A DNA stretch of 64,000 bases from Fundicoccus_A sp052115865. Lineage in GTDB: Bacteria > Bacillota > Bacilli > Lactobacillales > Aerococcaceae. Location: the NCBI RefSeq assembly GCF_052115865.1, contig NZ_JBQKME010000001.1:310001-374000 (forward strand). The letters are read 5' to 3'. The notes beneath the pieces were generated by a model that was not told the DNA's origin, ran no database searches, and worked only from the letters and a program-made list of their open reading frames with translations. Position numbers and translations under genes: made by a program. This document shows, piece after piece, positions 35,026 through 43,836 of this stretch (the first letter of the stretch is position 1; each line of letters begins with the position of its first letter).

Positions 35026-36333
35026 CTATTTCAACTTAATCTCCAACACCATATCAATATCATCCATTAAAGCTTCGGTTGCATGGCTGTTATTTAATTC
35101 AACAAAAGTTGTATCAGTAAAAGCTAATGCAGTCCAACTATCAGATACCTTAACCACTGAATTATCCATCAATCGTGTGACAGAAGCAATCTGAGAACTT
35201 GCAATACCAGGCAATGGTAGGACACCAAGTGGACCGTCAAAAATATGCGCGTAGATTGTTTTATCATCCTTTTGCGTATAATAGCCCCATTCAGGTTTTT
35301 CCAAGTCGATCGCTGGACGGTTTTCGTAAATTGATGCATGATTTAATTCCATCCAGTCACCAACTTCAGATAAAATATCTAAACTTTGTTGATTAAATCG
35401 ACCTGTGCCATCAGGAGGGATATTTAATAAGATGTTTCCATTCTTACTGATGCATTCAACTAATTTGCGGATAATGAATTTGGCAGATTTATAACTGCGG
35501 TCGGTTGGATCATATCCCCAAGAATTATTGATTGAGGTGCAAACTTCCCAAGGAACGAAATCGCCGTTCACATCTTTAATGGGGTAGGGTGGAATGATAT
35601 GCTCGGGACTAATATAGTCACCAGAATAAGAATTAGGTTCGTTATCAATAATTGAACCAAATCCTTCACCTGAAGTTTCAAGACGATTATCGATGACAAT
35701 ATGCGGTTGATGTTGACGAACCATCGTCATTAATTCTTCCGCTTCCCACTTGTCACTACTCATCTCACCGTAAGAAAAATCAAACCACATGATGTCCAAA
35801 TGACCATAGTTTGTCACTAATTCTTCCACTTGGGCATGCATAAATTTTAAATAATTATCCCAATCGATGGTTTCATCACGATATGCTTCATTTCCGCGCA
35901 TTGGATGATGCCAATCATCAAATTTCGGAAAATCTTTATGATACCAGTCAATCAAACTGAAATACAAACCAACTTTTAAGTCATATTTACGGGCCGCTTC
36001 TATATATTGCGCCACTAAGTCGCGTTTAAACGGCGTATTCGTAATTTTATAATCTGTATATTGCGAATCATACAAACAGAAGCCGTCATGGTGTTTAGCC
36101 GTCAAAATAATATATTTCATTCCTGCATCAGCCGCGGCTTTTGCCCACTGGTCAGCATCAAAAGCTGAGGGGTTAAACGAATCGAAATAAGGTTGATATT
36201 CCTCAATCGTTAAATTCTCACGACTACGAACCCACTCGCCACGCCCAATAGAAGAATACAACCCAAAATGGATAAACATTCCAATGCGCGAGTCAACGAA
36301 CCATTGCTTATCCGGACTTATTTTTTGCTTCAT
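35026..36333 (-). CDS. Alpha-L-fucosidase, GH29
   Basis: 435 residues. N-terminal FGMFIHFGLYSSIGRGEW-type segment (RIGMFIHFGLYS here), KYIILTAKHHDGFCLY and the catalytic Asp in DIMWFDFSYGE near residue 188 are GH29 hallmarks. The acid/base residue is not conserved in the family and I do not assign it. No signal peptide, so fucosylated oligosaccharides must be imported first. I chose the ATG at 36333; a TTG at 36339 has better spacing to AGGGAG and would add two residues. It overlaps or abuts the upstream DUF624 gene (stop 36336-36338), so they are coupled. Confidence 0.92.
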   Translation of the reverse strand: MKQKISPDKQWFVDSRIGMFIHFGLYSSIGRGEWVRSRENLTIEEYQPYFDSFNPSAFDADQWAKAAADAGMKYIILTAKHHDGFCLYDSQYTDYKITNTPFKRDLVAQYIEAARKYDLKVGLYFSLIDWYHKDFPKFDDWHHPMRGNEAYRDETIDWDNYLKFMHAQVEELVTNYGHLDIMWFDFSYGEMSSDKWEAEELMTMVRQHQPHIVIDNRLETSGEGFGSIIDNEPNSYSGDYISPEHIIPPYPIKDVNGDFVPWEVCTSINNSWGYDPTDRSYKSAKFIIRKLVECISKNGNILLNIPPDGTGRFNQQSLDILSEVGDWMELNHASIYENRPAIDLEKPEWGYYTQKDDKTIYAHIFDGPLGVLPLPGIASSQIASVTRLMDNSVVKVSDSWTALAFTDTTFVELNNSHATEALMDDIDMVLEIKLK

Positions 36334-36335
36334 AA

Positions 36336-36995
36336 TCAATAGACACTCCCTTTATTGTTAGTCTCATTTACTTCATTACGCTTCAACAAATTTTTAATAG
36401 CAATATCACCAAACCATGCAATCGGGAAAATATACATCGGTACAAATAATAATAGATGTAAGAAAGGGAAGAGCGTCATAATAAATATCGCCACCCCTAT
36501 CCCCAACACCGCAGCAATTGTTTCTTTAATCGAACATAAAGCCAGATAGAAAGCTTGCTTTATATGATCCTTAGTACGCAAATCAAAACTGACAATACTT
36601 GGGAAAATATAACAAATCACACTTAAAGCAATCACAAACATAACAATTAAGAAAAAGTGCAGATAGCTATTGCCAATAAAATGTTGTGAAACCCGTAAGT
36701 CGACGTATAGAAACAAAATAACGGCAAGTGACAAATAACCTAAAATGTTACTTTGCTTAAAATTTTCTGAATAATATTGTTTAAATTGCTCAGCATTATA
36801 AATTGAGGTTAAATCTTCGTCTTCTGTGCGCAAATTATACATAATAGAAGCGAAAATGGCCGAAATTGCTGGGAAAACACCCAAAACAAGAAAACTTTTA
36901 AAACTATAAACAATTCCCCAAACTTGTAATTTAAACAACTCCAACATAAACAACCCTAGTTTATAAATCCCATTAACAAACTTATTGTTCGTCAT
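36336..36995 (-). CDS. YesL/DUF624 family membrane protein
   Basis: 219 residues with about five hydrophobic helices. LFMLELFKLQVWGIVYSFKSFLVLGVFPA is the typical DUF624 N-terminus. These proteins are found beside LplABC-type sugar transporters (YesL by YtcP/YtcQ/LplA operons) but have no proven activity. It is transcribed with the fucosidase and, together with a small anchored protein gene upstream, points away from the first importer operon at 37.8 kb. Two paralogues occur in the window (43175 and 50670). Confidence 0.85.
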   Translation of the reverse strand: MTNNKFVNGIYKLGLFMLELFKLQVWGIVYSFKSFLVLGVFPAISAIFASIMYNLRTEDEDLTSIYNAEQFKQYYSENFKQSNILGYLSLAVILFLYVDLRVSQHFIGNSYLHFFLIVMFVIALSVICYIFPSIVSFDLRTKDHIKQAFYLALCSIKETIAAVLGIGVAIFIMTLFPFLHLLLFVPMYIFPIAWFGDIAIKNLLKRNEVNETNNKGSVY

Positions 36996-37025
36996 ACAAT
37001 CCCCTTTTCTTTTTAATAAATATCT

Positions 37026-37493
37026 CTATATAAACTGTGTATCTTCCATCATCGATTCTGCAATCAGCCACTGACCGTCTACCTTAATAAAAGTAATGCC
37101 GACTGTGGCAATATGATCACGGTATTCTTCACTATCGCTTGTTGCTCGTTGCTGTACCCTTAATTTAACCAAATCATCTGTTTGCTCAAGCACATCGATA
37201 GATTCAAGCACAAGCTTAATATCAAATTCATCAAATACAGTTTGCATTTCTTGACTGGTTTGCGAACGTGCAGATTCAATTAGGGTAGAAACATACACAT
37301 CTAAATCTTCTTCATTAGCAGCTTGAATATTTTGTTCAAGAACTGAAATAACTTCTGCGACATCAGCTTCATTTGCTAGACGACCTTTTACATCAAAACC
37401 ATTAATCATTGTAGAAGGGACGATAAAGGTCTGATACAAAGTAGGTAACATTAACAATAAAGCAAAAATAATAATTAAATATCTTTTTTTCAT
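37026..37493 (-). CDS. Small membrane-anchored or secreted protein, unknown
   Basis: 155 residues. Residues 5-24 form a hydrophobic signal or anchor (RYLIIIFALLLMLPTLYQTF). The rest (VISVLEQNIQAANEEDLDVYVSTLI, ITFIKVDGQWLIAES) resembles the SnoaL/NTF2-like fold of small extracytoplasmic domains. No lipobox Cys. It is the first gene of the minus-strand group with the DUF624 protein and fucosidase. A motif copy (37015-37024) lies between it and the DUF624 gene. Function unknown. Confidence 0.6.
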   Translation of the reverse strand: MKKRYLIIIFALLLMLPTLYQTFIVPSTMINGFDVKGRLANEADVAEVISVLEQNIQAANEEDLDVYVSTLIESARSQTSQEMQTVFDEFDIKLVLESIDVLEQTDDLVKLRVQQRATSDSEEYRDHIATVGITFIKVDGQWLIAESMMEDTQFI

Positions 37494-37687
37494 TAGCCAA
37501 CACCTTTACACATAATTATTGTAATTATATAAAAGAAAGCGGATAAGTACAAACGGAAGTTAAATATTAAAATTTAAAAATAAATGATAAAAATAAGAAG
37601 CAAATTAAAGGGGTGATGTCAACGGTAAAGAATTGTAAAATCTTAATATAAAATGATACAAATTAAACCATGTTAAAAGGCTTGGTA

Positions 37688-37725
37688 TGAAACCGCTTGA
37701 TTTATTTTCATCTTAAAACTATAAT
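37688..37725 (+). promoter_or_regulatory. Promoter of importer cassette 1 with a cre-like box
   Basis: TTGATT (37697-37702) and TATAAT (37720-37725) are 17 bp apart, 88 bp before the first ATG. TGAAACCGCTTGAT (37688-37701) matches 12 of 14 positions of the CcpA cre consensus and overlaps the -35 box. The rest of 37494-37813 is A/T-rich without other clear features. Confidence 0.65.
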
Positions 37726-37813
37726 TAAATTACATGTAGCAAATATAGAGTATTTATTTTATATATCATTTTGCTACAATCAAAATTATTATAAGAATGG
37801 AGGAATTTGACTA

Positions 37814-38770
37814 ATGGCAGAGGTGGTTAGTTCAAATCAAGTAAGTCACAACGATGAAGTATATCAAAAATCAAGGTGGCAAAAAATTAAGGATAGTAAA
37901 TATTTATATTTATTTGCATTTCCAGCATTCTTATATTTCTTAGTTTTTGCATATTTTCCTATGTATGGTGTTGTTATAGCATTCAAGGATTACATGCCAT
38001 CACTTGGAATACTAGGAAGCCCATGGGTTGGATTTAAACATTTCCAACGTTTTTTTAATTCTTATTACTTTTGGGATCTAATTGGTAACACTTTAGGAAT
38101 TAATGTGTACTCGTTAATCGTTGGTTTCCCACTACCGATTATTTTAGCCCTTGCACTTAATGAAATTAAAGACGGCTGGTTTAAGAAATTCACTCAGACG
38201 GCAACTTATGCACCAAACTTTATTTCAGTTGTTGTTATTTCTGGGATGATTATTTCATTCCTTTCACCTTCAACAGGTATTATCAACCACTTTTTAGACT
38301 GGATTGGTGTTGGGAGAATTGCATTTATGCAAGACCCTCGTTGGTTTAAAACGATTTATGTATTATCTGGTGTTTGGCAAGGAACAGGTTGGTCTTCAGT
38401 TATTTACTTTGCGACCTTGTCCGGGGTAGATGAACAACTTCACGAAGCAGCAACCATTGACGGGGCAACAAAATTACAACGTAACTGGTATATCAATTTA
38501 CCAACGATTGCTCCTACGATGATTATTTTATTAATTATGAACTTTGGATCATTGATGGCAGGTGGGTTTGAAAAAATCTTACTATTACAAAATCCATTGA
38601 ACATGGAATCATCAAACGTTATTGCTACTTTCGTTTATCAATCAGGCTTATTAGATGCTCAATACAGTTTTGCGGCAGCCGTTGGACTTTTCCAATCTGT
38701 AATTAACGCAGCGTTATTGATTGTCGTAAACTTTATTGCACGCCGTGTCGGCGAAACGTCACTATTTTAA
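37814..38770 (+). CDS. ABC sugar permease, LplB type (cassette 1)
   Basis: 318 residues with six membrane helices and the permease EAA-type loop LHEAATIDGATKLQRNWYINLP near residue 215. YFPMYGVVIAFKDYMPSLGI is typical of LplB/YtcP-like permeases for oligosaccharides. It pairs with the LplC-type permease 18 bp downstream and the binding protein after it. No ATPase gene is in the window, so a shared MsmX-type ATPase elsewhere is expected. Codon use is less A/T-biased than in cassettes 2 and 3. Close paralogues start at 46386 and 51461. Confidence 0.93.
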   Translation: MAEVVSSNQVSHNDEVYQKSRWQKIKDSKYLYLFAFPAFLYFLVFAYFPMYGVVIAFKDYMPSLGILGSPWVGFKHFQRFFNSYYFWDLIGNTLGINVYSLIVGFPLPIILALALNEIKDGWFKKFTQTATYAPNFISVVVISGMIISFLSPSTGIINHFLDWIGVGRIAFMQDPRWFKTIYVLSGVWQGTGWSSVIYFATLSGVDEQLHEAATIDGATKLQRNWYINLPTIAPTMIILLIMNFGSLMAGGFEKILLLQNPLNMESSNVIATFVYQSGLLDAQYSFAAAVGLFQSVINAALLIVVNFIARRVGETSLF

Positions 38771-38788
38771 TGAAAGGAGCAACACAAA

Positions 38789-39697
38789 TTGTTTGATAAA
38801 AAATTATTACCATCAGAACGTATCTATATGTTCTTCGTTTATGTATTTTTACTTTTAGCATTGTTCTTGGTTCTATATCCGATGCTTTATATTGTGAGTG
38901 CTTCAATCAGTGATCCTCAAGCGGTTAACTCTGGAGAAATGTGGTTGATTCCAAAAGGCATTACTTTTATAGGTTACGAGGCTATTTTTGAAAATCAACA
39001 AATTTGGCGAGGTTATTGGAATACAATTGTATATACTGTTTTAGGTACATTAATTAACTTAGCCGTTACTTTACCTGTAGCCTATTCACTATCTAGAAAA
39101 GACTTTTACGGACGTAAATTCTTAACGAACTTCATGTTAGTAACAATGTTCGTTAGTGGGGGATTAATTCCTTCATATTTATTAATGAAGAACTTAGGGT
39201 TTTTAGACTCGATTTGGGCAATGATTATACCTGGTGCAGCATCTGTTTATAATATTGTAGTTACGCGTACGTTCTTCGAATCATCAATTCCAACTGAGTT
39301 GGAAGAAGCAGCCGTTATTGACGGGGCTAATGATATTACATTATTCTTTAAAATCATCCTTCCGTTATCAACACCAATTATTGCGGTTATGGCGCTTTAT
39401 TATGGGGTTGGACATTGGAATGGTTTCTTCAATGCTTTAATTTATTTATCTGATCGTGCTAAGTATCCACTACAAATGGTACTTCGTGAAATCTTAGTTT
39501 TAAACGACCTATCATCAACAGGTACTCCAGATACGATGACAACATCGATGGCAGAATTAGCTTATTCTCGTCAACAACTTTCTGAAGTTATCAAGTACGG
39601 TGTTATGATTGTTTCATCAGCGCCAGTTATTATGGTTTATCCTTTCTTACAAAAGTATTTTGTTAAAGGAGTGATGGTGGGGTCACTTAAAGGTTAG
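38789..39697 (+). CDS. ABC sugar permease, LplC type (cassette 1)
   Basis: 302 residues, six membrane helices. The EAA loop is LEEAAVIDGANDITLFFKIILPLS near residue 170, and the end FLQKYFVKGVMVGSLKG is diagnostic of LplC/YtcP-like permeases. TTG start at 38789 after GAAAGGAGC. It forms the membrane channel with the LplB-type partner. Paralogues start at 47366 and 52470. Confidence 0.93.
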   Translation: MFDKKLLPSERIYMFFVYVFLLLALFLVLYPMLYIVSASISDPQAVNSGEMWLIPKGITFIGYEAIFENQQIWRGYWNTIVYTVLGTLINLAVTLPVAYSLSRKDFYGRKFLTNFMLVTMFVSGGLIPSYLLMKNLGFLDSIWAMIIPGAASVYNIVVTRTFFESSIPTELEEAAVIDGANDITLFFKIILPLSTPIIAVMALYYGVGHWNGFFNALIYLSDRAKYPLQMVLREILVLNDLSSTGTPDTMTTSMAELAYSRQQLSEVIKYGVMIVSSAPVIMVYPFLQKYFVKGVMVGSLKG

Positions 39698-39747
39698 TAA
39701 GGTTGCAATGTTGCTTTGGTCAGTATTTAATTTTAGGAGGAAATAGT

Positions 39748-41388
39748 TTGAAAAAATGGTTAAGAAAAGCTAGTACAACCACTTTAGCTGCTTTATTAGC
39801 ATCTGGTTCATTAGCTACAACAGTTTTAGTTTCTGCACAAGAGAGTGAAGGTTATGAGTCAGGTACTTTATCTGAATTTCCATTAACAGAAGAACCTGTT
39901 CATATGTCAATGATGGCTCCAGGTACTGGTATGTCTGAATGGGCTGATATGCCTACTTTACAAGCATACTCAGAAATGACTAATATTACTTGGGATTACA
40001 TCACACCTCCAATGAGTGACTTTGGTACGCGTATGAACCTAGCGTTTGCATCAGGTGACCTACCTGACGTAATTTATGGTGCTGGTTCAGGTACATTAAC
40101 TCGTGGTATGGAAGTTGACTATGGTCGTCAAGGTATTCTAGTTCCTTTAGAAGGATATTTAGAAGAATACGCACCAAACTTCATGGCTTTAGCAGAAGAA
40201 GATCCAAACATTTTACGTTCGATCACTGCTCCAGACGGACATATCTATAGCTTGCCATTCTTATCTGGTGGTTCTACTGGTATATGGCCAACTGGTCCAC
40301 TTTGGTATAATGGTGCTTGGTTAGAAGCTTTAGATGCTGAAGTTCCAACATCAGTTGATGAATTATATGACTTATTAGTAAGAATGCGTGATGAAGATCC
40401 AAACGGTAACGGTCAAGCAGATGAAATTCCATTCACTGACGTTGCTTTAGAGCACTCAAAAGTATACTTACTCGCTTCATTTGGTATGAAAGCTTTTGGT
40501 ATTGAAGAAGTCGATGGTGAAGTTCGTTATGCACCAATTACAGATAACTATCGTGCTTACTTAGAATTCATGGCTAAATTATATGATGAAGGTTTATTAG
40601 ACCAAGAAACATTTATTCAAGCAAACGAACAGAAAAAAGCTAAAGGACAAAACAACCAAATTGGTTTATTCCAAGACTGGTTCTCATTCTTTACTTTAGG
40701 CGGAACTGAAGATGAAGCTGTTGCTAACCCAATGTTCCACCCATTAACAAGCGAATTCGCTGAAGAGCCAATCTCACCAGCATCACCTCAATTACAAACA
40801 GGTGTATTTGCTGTAACAAGTGCTGCTGAGCATCCAGAATTAGCTGTTGCTTGGGTTGACTACTTCTACTCACCAGATGGTTCTGCATTACTTAACCAAG
40901 GACCAGAAGGTGCACTATGGGTTTGGGGCGAAAATGACGAAGGTGAAGCTGTAAAAGTTCTAAATACTGAAAATGCAGATCCAGAAAATACTGAAGAATA
41001 TCGTGGACAAATCACACCTGACTACGGTATCCCAGTTCCAAAAGGAACCTTTAACGTACAAGGTATCTACCAAGATCCAAACAACACAGATCCATCAGCA
41101 TTTAGTGTCTTTGTAGCAGAAGAAACTGAAGAAAAAATGGCGCCATATGCTGAAGTTCCGTTCCCAATTACTTATTTAACTGTTGACGAACAAGATGTAA
41201 TTGTTTCAATGCAAACAGATTTAAATACATTTATTGTTGAACAAGAAGCTCGCTTCATTACTGGCGTTCAAGAAATCAATGATGATACTTGGGCAAAATA
41301 TGTAAGCACAATTGAGTCAATGGGTATTGAAGACTACGTTCGCGTTCACCAACAAGCATACGACCGTTGGTTCGAAGCAGGACAATAA
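39748..41388 (+). CDS. Extracellular sugar-binding protein, LplA/YtcQ type (cassette 1)
   Basis: 546 residues. I chose the TTG at 39748 after AGGAGGAAA; the upstream ATG at 39703 lacks a ribosome site and would spoil the signal peptide. Residues 1-34 form a signal peptide (KKWLRKASTTTLAALL..., VSAQE) without any lipobox Cys, unusual because such Gram-positive binding proteins are normally lipoproteins. DEDPNGNGQADEIPF near residue 220 is the EF-hand-like calcium loop of this family. ASGDLPDVIYG and the C-terminal QQAYDRWFEAGQ are shared with paralogues. It captures oligosaccharide for the permeases. Its last 230 bases are duplicated at 50067. Confidence 0.92.
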   Translation: MKKWLRKASTTTLAALLASGSLATTVLVSAQESEGYESGTLSEFPLTEEPVHMSMMAPGTGMSEWADMPTLQAYSEMTNITWDYITPPMSDFGTRMNLAFASGDLPDVIYGAGSGTLTRGMEVDYGRQGILVPLEGYLEEYAPNFMALAEEDPNILRSITAPDGHIYSLPFLSGGSTGIWPTGPLWYNGAWLEALDAEVPTSVDELYDLLVRMRDEDPNGNGQADEIPFTDVALEHSKVYLLASFGMKAFGIEEVDGEVRYAPITDNYRAYLEFMAKLYDEGLLDQETFIQANEQKKAKGQNNQIGLFQDWFSFFTLGGTEDEAVANPMFHPLTSEFAEEPISPASPQLQTGVFAVTSAAEHPELAVAWVDYFYSPDGSALLNQGPEGALWVWGENDEGEAVKVLNTENADPENTEEYRGQITPDYGIPVPKGTFNVQGIYQDPNNTDPSAFSVFVAEETEEKMAPYAEVPFPITYLTVDEQDVIVSMQTDLNTFIVEQEARFITGVQEINDDTWAKYVSTIESMGIEDYVRVHQQAYDRWFEAGQ

Positions 41389-41451
41389 TTAAATAATAGT
41401 TTTACCGAGCTGAAGAGATTGGTTCATGATTTTTTAGTTTTGGTGAACATA

Positions 41452-41486
41452 GGCCAGCGTGACGCAGTCACGCCTGGCCGTTTTTT
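41452..41486 (+). terminator. Terminator downstream of cassette 1
   Basis: GGCCAG-CGTGAC (41452-41463) pairs with GTCACG-C-CTGGCC (one bulge) ending at 41479, followed by T6. It lies beyond the point (about 41421) where the native terminator seen in the duplicated copy at 50305-50337 is broken off. Confidence 0.8.
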
Positions 41487-41489
41487 ATT

Positions 41490-42880
41490 AAGTTACATTT
41501 TTTTATTAAGCAATGTGCTTTTTACCACATTTTCTTCTTCAAATAATAGTGGATGTAATTCTTTTTCTTTAGATACTTGTTTTTGAATGATTAAAATGCG
41601 GTATTTCAAGTTATTAAAGTTACGATAGCCATAACCACTCCGTTTGATATTCTTAATTTTATTATTTGTTCCTTCAACAACACCGTTAGATAAGGTATAC
41701 CTTAAACTGTTTTTAATGGCAGGTAGTTATTTTTCAAAGGTCTGTATCGTTGTCCTTACCTTACGTGGCAATGAGTACTTATGAGTCTCATATAAATCAT
41801 TTTCTAAAGCCTGAAAACTATGTTGTTTAATATCTGATTTGAGTCGATTTATTAAATCATATACTTGTTGGAATTGAGTATCAATACTGATTAAGTAATT
41901 CACCATGCTTTTTTCAGTCATAAGCCCATCGTATAGTCTATGTGTGCGGTATTTGGTGAAATCGAGATCACCTTGATTCTTTAATAGGAGTTTCCATTCC
42001 ATTGCTGTTTAAGCTTTTAGTAGTCTCTTGGTCTACTATACCTTATCTCATTCATCAGCTGGATACGTTCTCTGTTAATCGAATCATTCAGTAATTTAAC
42101 TAAGTGGAAACGATCAATTATAATCTTCGCTTTTGGAAAAATCTGTTATAAAAATTGATAATAAGGGCGATACATGTCCATCGTTACCGTCTTTACTTAC
42201 ATCCGACTGTCATAAGAGAGTCGCATAAAATAATCTCTTAAAACATTTTGTGTGCGATTAGGTGGTATATCCACTAAGGTATGATTATAGGTATCCATCA
42301 AGATGCAGCACTTAGATTGAGTGACTGTATTTACGGATTTAAATTCATCGATGCCTAAGTGCTCTCTGGTAGCGACCGTTTTTGAGCAGCTAAGGATTGA
42401 CCCACACGTCATAATTGCTTAGCGACTGTATAACGAGCTACAAACAAATGTTGAGGGATTAACTTCATGGATTGTACTTCTGTTAATTCTCTGACGATTA
42501 GACGCTTAATATCGTTTGAGATAAATCATCCATTATCGACTATTGACGTAGTTACTGTCGAAGTGGTTAAGCAGTGTTTATAGCAATAGCGTTGTTTTTT
42601 TAACCTTAGAAGTAACGGTTGTTTGTTATATTGGCCTAAGGTAATCGTTGAAACATCAATCTCATATTTAATCATATCTTCAGTGGATTGATTGACGACA
42701 CCACTACAAGGGCAAGTATCCAACGGATATGATAATCAACCTTCAATTACTTTACAATTAATGCCACGTCTCTTTTCTTCAATAATCGTATCTGTCAATT
42801 CATTTTTTTCATCTGTAATATTAAGTAAATTGCGATATAATCAGTATAAGCCAAGTGGATTCTCCTAACATAGTTTAGTG
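41490..42880 (-). pseudogene. Degenerate ISL3-family transposase
   Basis: Minus-strand fragments in different frames read like consecutive parts of an ISL3 transposase. 42723-42526 gives an N-terminal zinc-finger region (MDTCPCSG, LLLRLKKQRYCYKHC). 42412-42197 gives the DDE start (LGIDEFKS, ILMDTYNHTLVDI, NVLRDYFMRLS). 42002-41727 gives the C-terminal part (WKLLLKNQGDLDFTKYRTHRLYDGLMTEKSMV). Several frameshifts and stops separate them, so it is inactive. Terminal inverted repeats and a target duplication are not clear. It lies just after the broken 3' flank of the binding-protein gene, so its insertion probably caused that break. It fills most of the 41389-43174 gap. Confidence 0.82.
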
Positions 42881-43174
42881 TGGTAACTAAATTATATAGG
42901 AATTCACTGGCTTTTCATATTTAGGTATAAAAAAGAGGTGTCAGCAAGATTTCTCTCACCAACACCAAAAATTCTTGAGTCTTAAATTTACTTTTGAAGT
43001 TTTTTTATTAGATAAATACTATCTCAAAGCTCTTACTCATAATAAATATCTACAGTCTAAAAAAACACGTTTAGTAAAAAATAACATATAGAAAGTGCTT
43101 ACATTTGTATGTATACTGGATTATATGTAAACTTATTAATATATATTTAGTTGTAATTGAAGGAGAGTGATTTA

Positions 43175-43810
43175 ATGAGAAACAAAAATAACCGGTTAAT
43201 AATCATCATCACCAAAGTTGGAGAATGGATTTTCAATTTGTTTATTTTACATTTTCTTTTCTTTTTATATAGTTTTCGAGGACTCTTTCTTTTTGGAATC
43301 TTTCCATCTTTTGCTGCACAAGTAGTTGTCTTGAATAAATGGCTAAGGAAATCAGAAGATTCATTTAATATGTATCATTGTTATAGAAACTCTTGGCATA
43401 AATATTTTAGTTTATCTAATAAACTTGGTTATACTTTCCTTTTAGTTTATATATTTCTAGTTTTTGATCTAAGAATTAATGAACAATTTATTAACTCAAT
43501 AGCTATTCATTATATTTTGTTATTATTAATAGTTTTAACTACCTTTATAGTATTTTTTTCATTTATTACAATGATTAGAGGTCAATATGGCTATTTTGAT
43601 ACAGTTAAACAAAGTTTTTATATATCTTTAAGTGTTCCTATATATACTGTAGCAACAAGTGTAGGTTTGTTACTAATGTTTGAATTACTGACCACTTTTA
43701 TCTTTTTAGCAGTTTTTTTTGGGATTCCAATGATGTTATTACCAATCGTGTGGTTTACAACTGAAGGTATAGATAAAGCAATTTCAAGAAAAGAGTTACA
43801 AAAAAATTAA
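43175..43810 (+). CDS. YesL/DUF624 family membrane protein (cassette 2)
   Basis: 211 residues, about five hydrophobic helices, N-terminal WIFNLFILHFLFFLYSFRGLFLFGIFPS as in DUF624. Markedly A/T-rich codons. The ATG at 43175 follows GAAGGAGAG. It heads cassette 2, 26 bp before an AraC-type sensor-regulator gene. A cre-like box AGAAAGTGCTTACA (43090-43103, 12 of 14) and TATACT at 43112-43117 lie upstream. A motif copy at 43041 marks the left edge of the motif-free block. Confidence 0.82.
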   Translation: MRNKNNRLIIIITKVGEWIFNLFILHFLFFLYSFRGLFLFGIFPSFAAQVVVLNKWLRKSEDSFNMYHCYRNSWHKYFSLSNKLGYTFLLVYIFLVFDLRINEQFINSIAIHYILLLLIVLTTFIVFFSFITMIRGQYGYFDTVKQSFYISLSVPIYTVATSVGLLLMFELLTTFIFLAVFFGIPMMLLPIVWFTTEGIDKAISRKELQKN

Positions 43811-43836
43811 TAAGAATAAAAATGGAGGGGAAGCTA

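Noticed and set aside
34808..35070. Small Cys/His/Pro-rich ORFs in three frames
   Set aside because: They are readings of the family C 41-bp repeats and carry no ribosome sites.
41490..42880. Functional insertion sequence
   Set aside because: The transposase is split by several stops and frameshifts, and clear terminal inverted repeats were not found.
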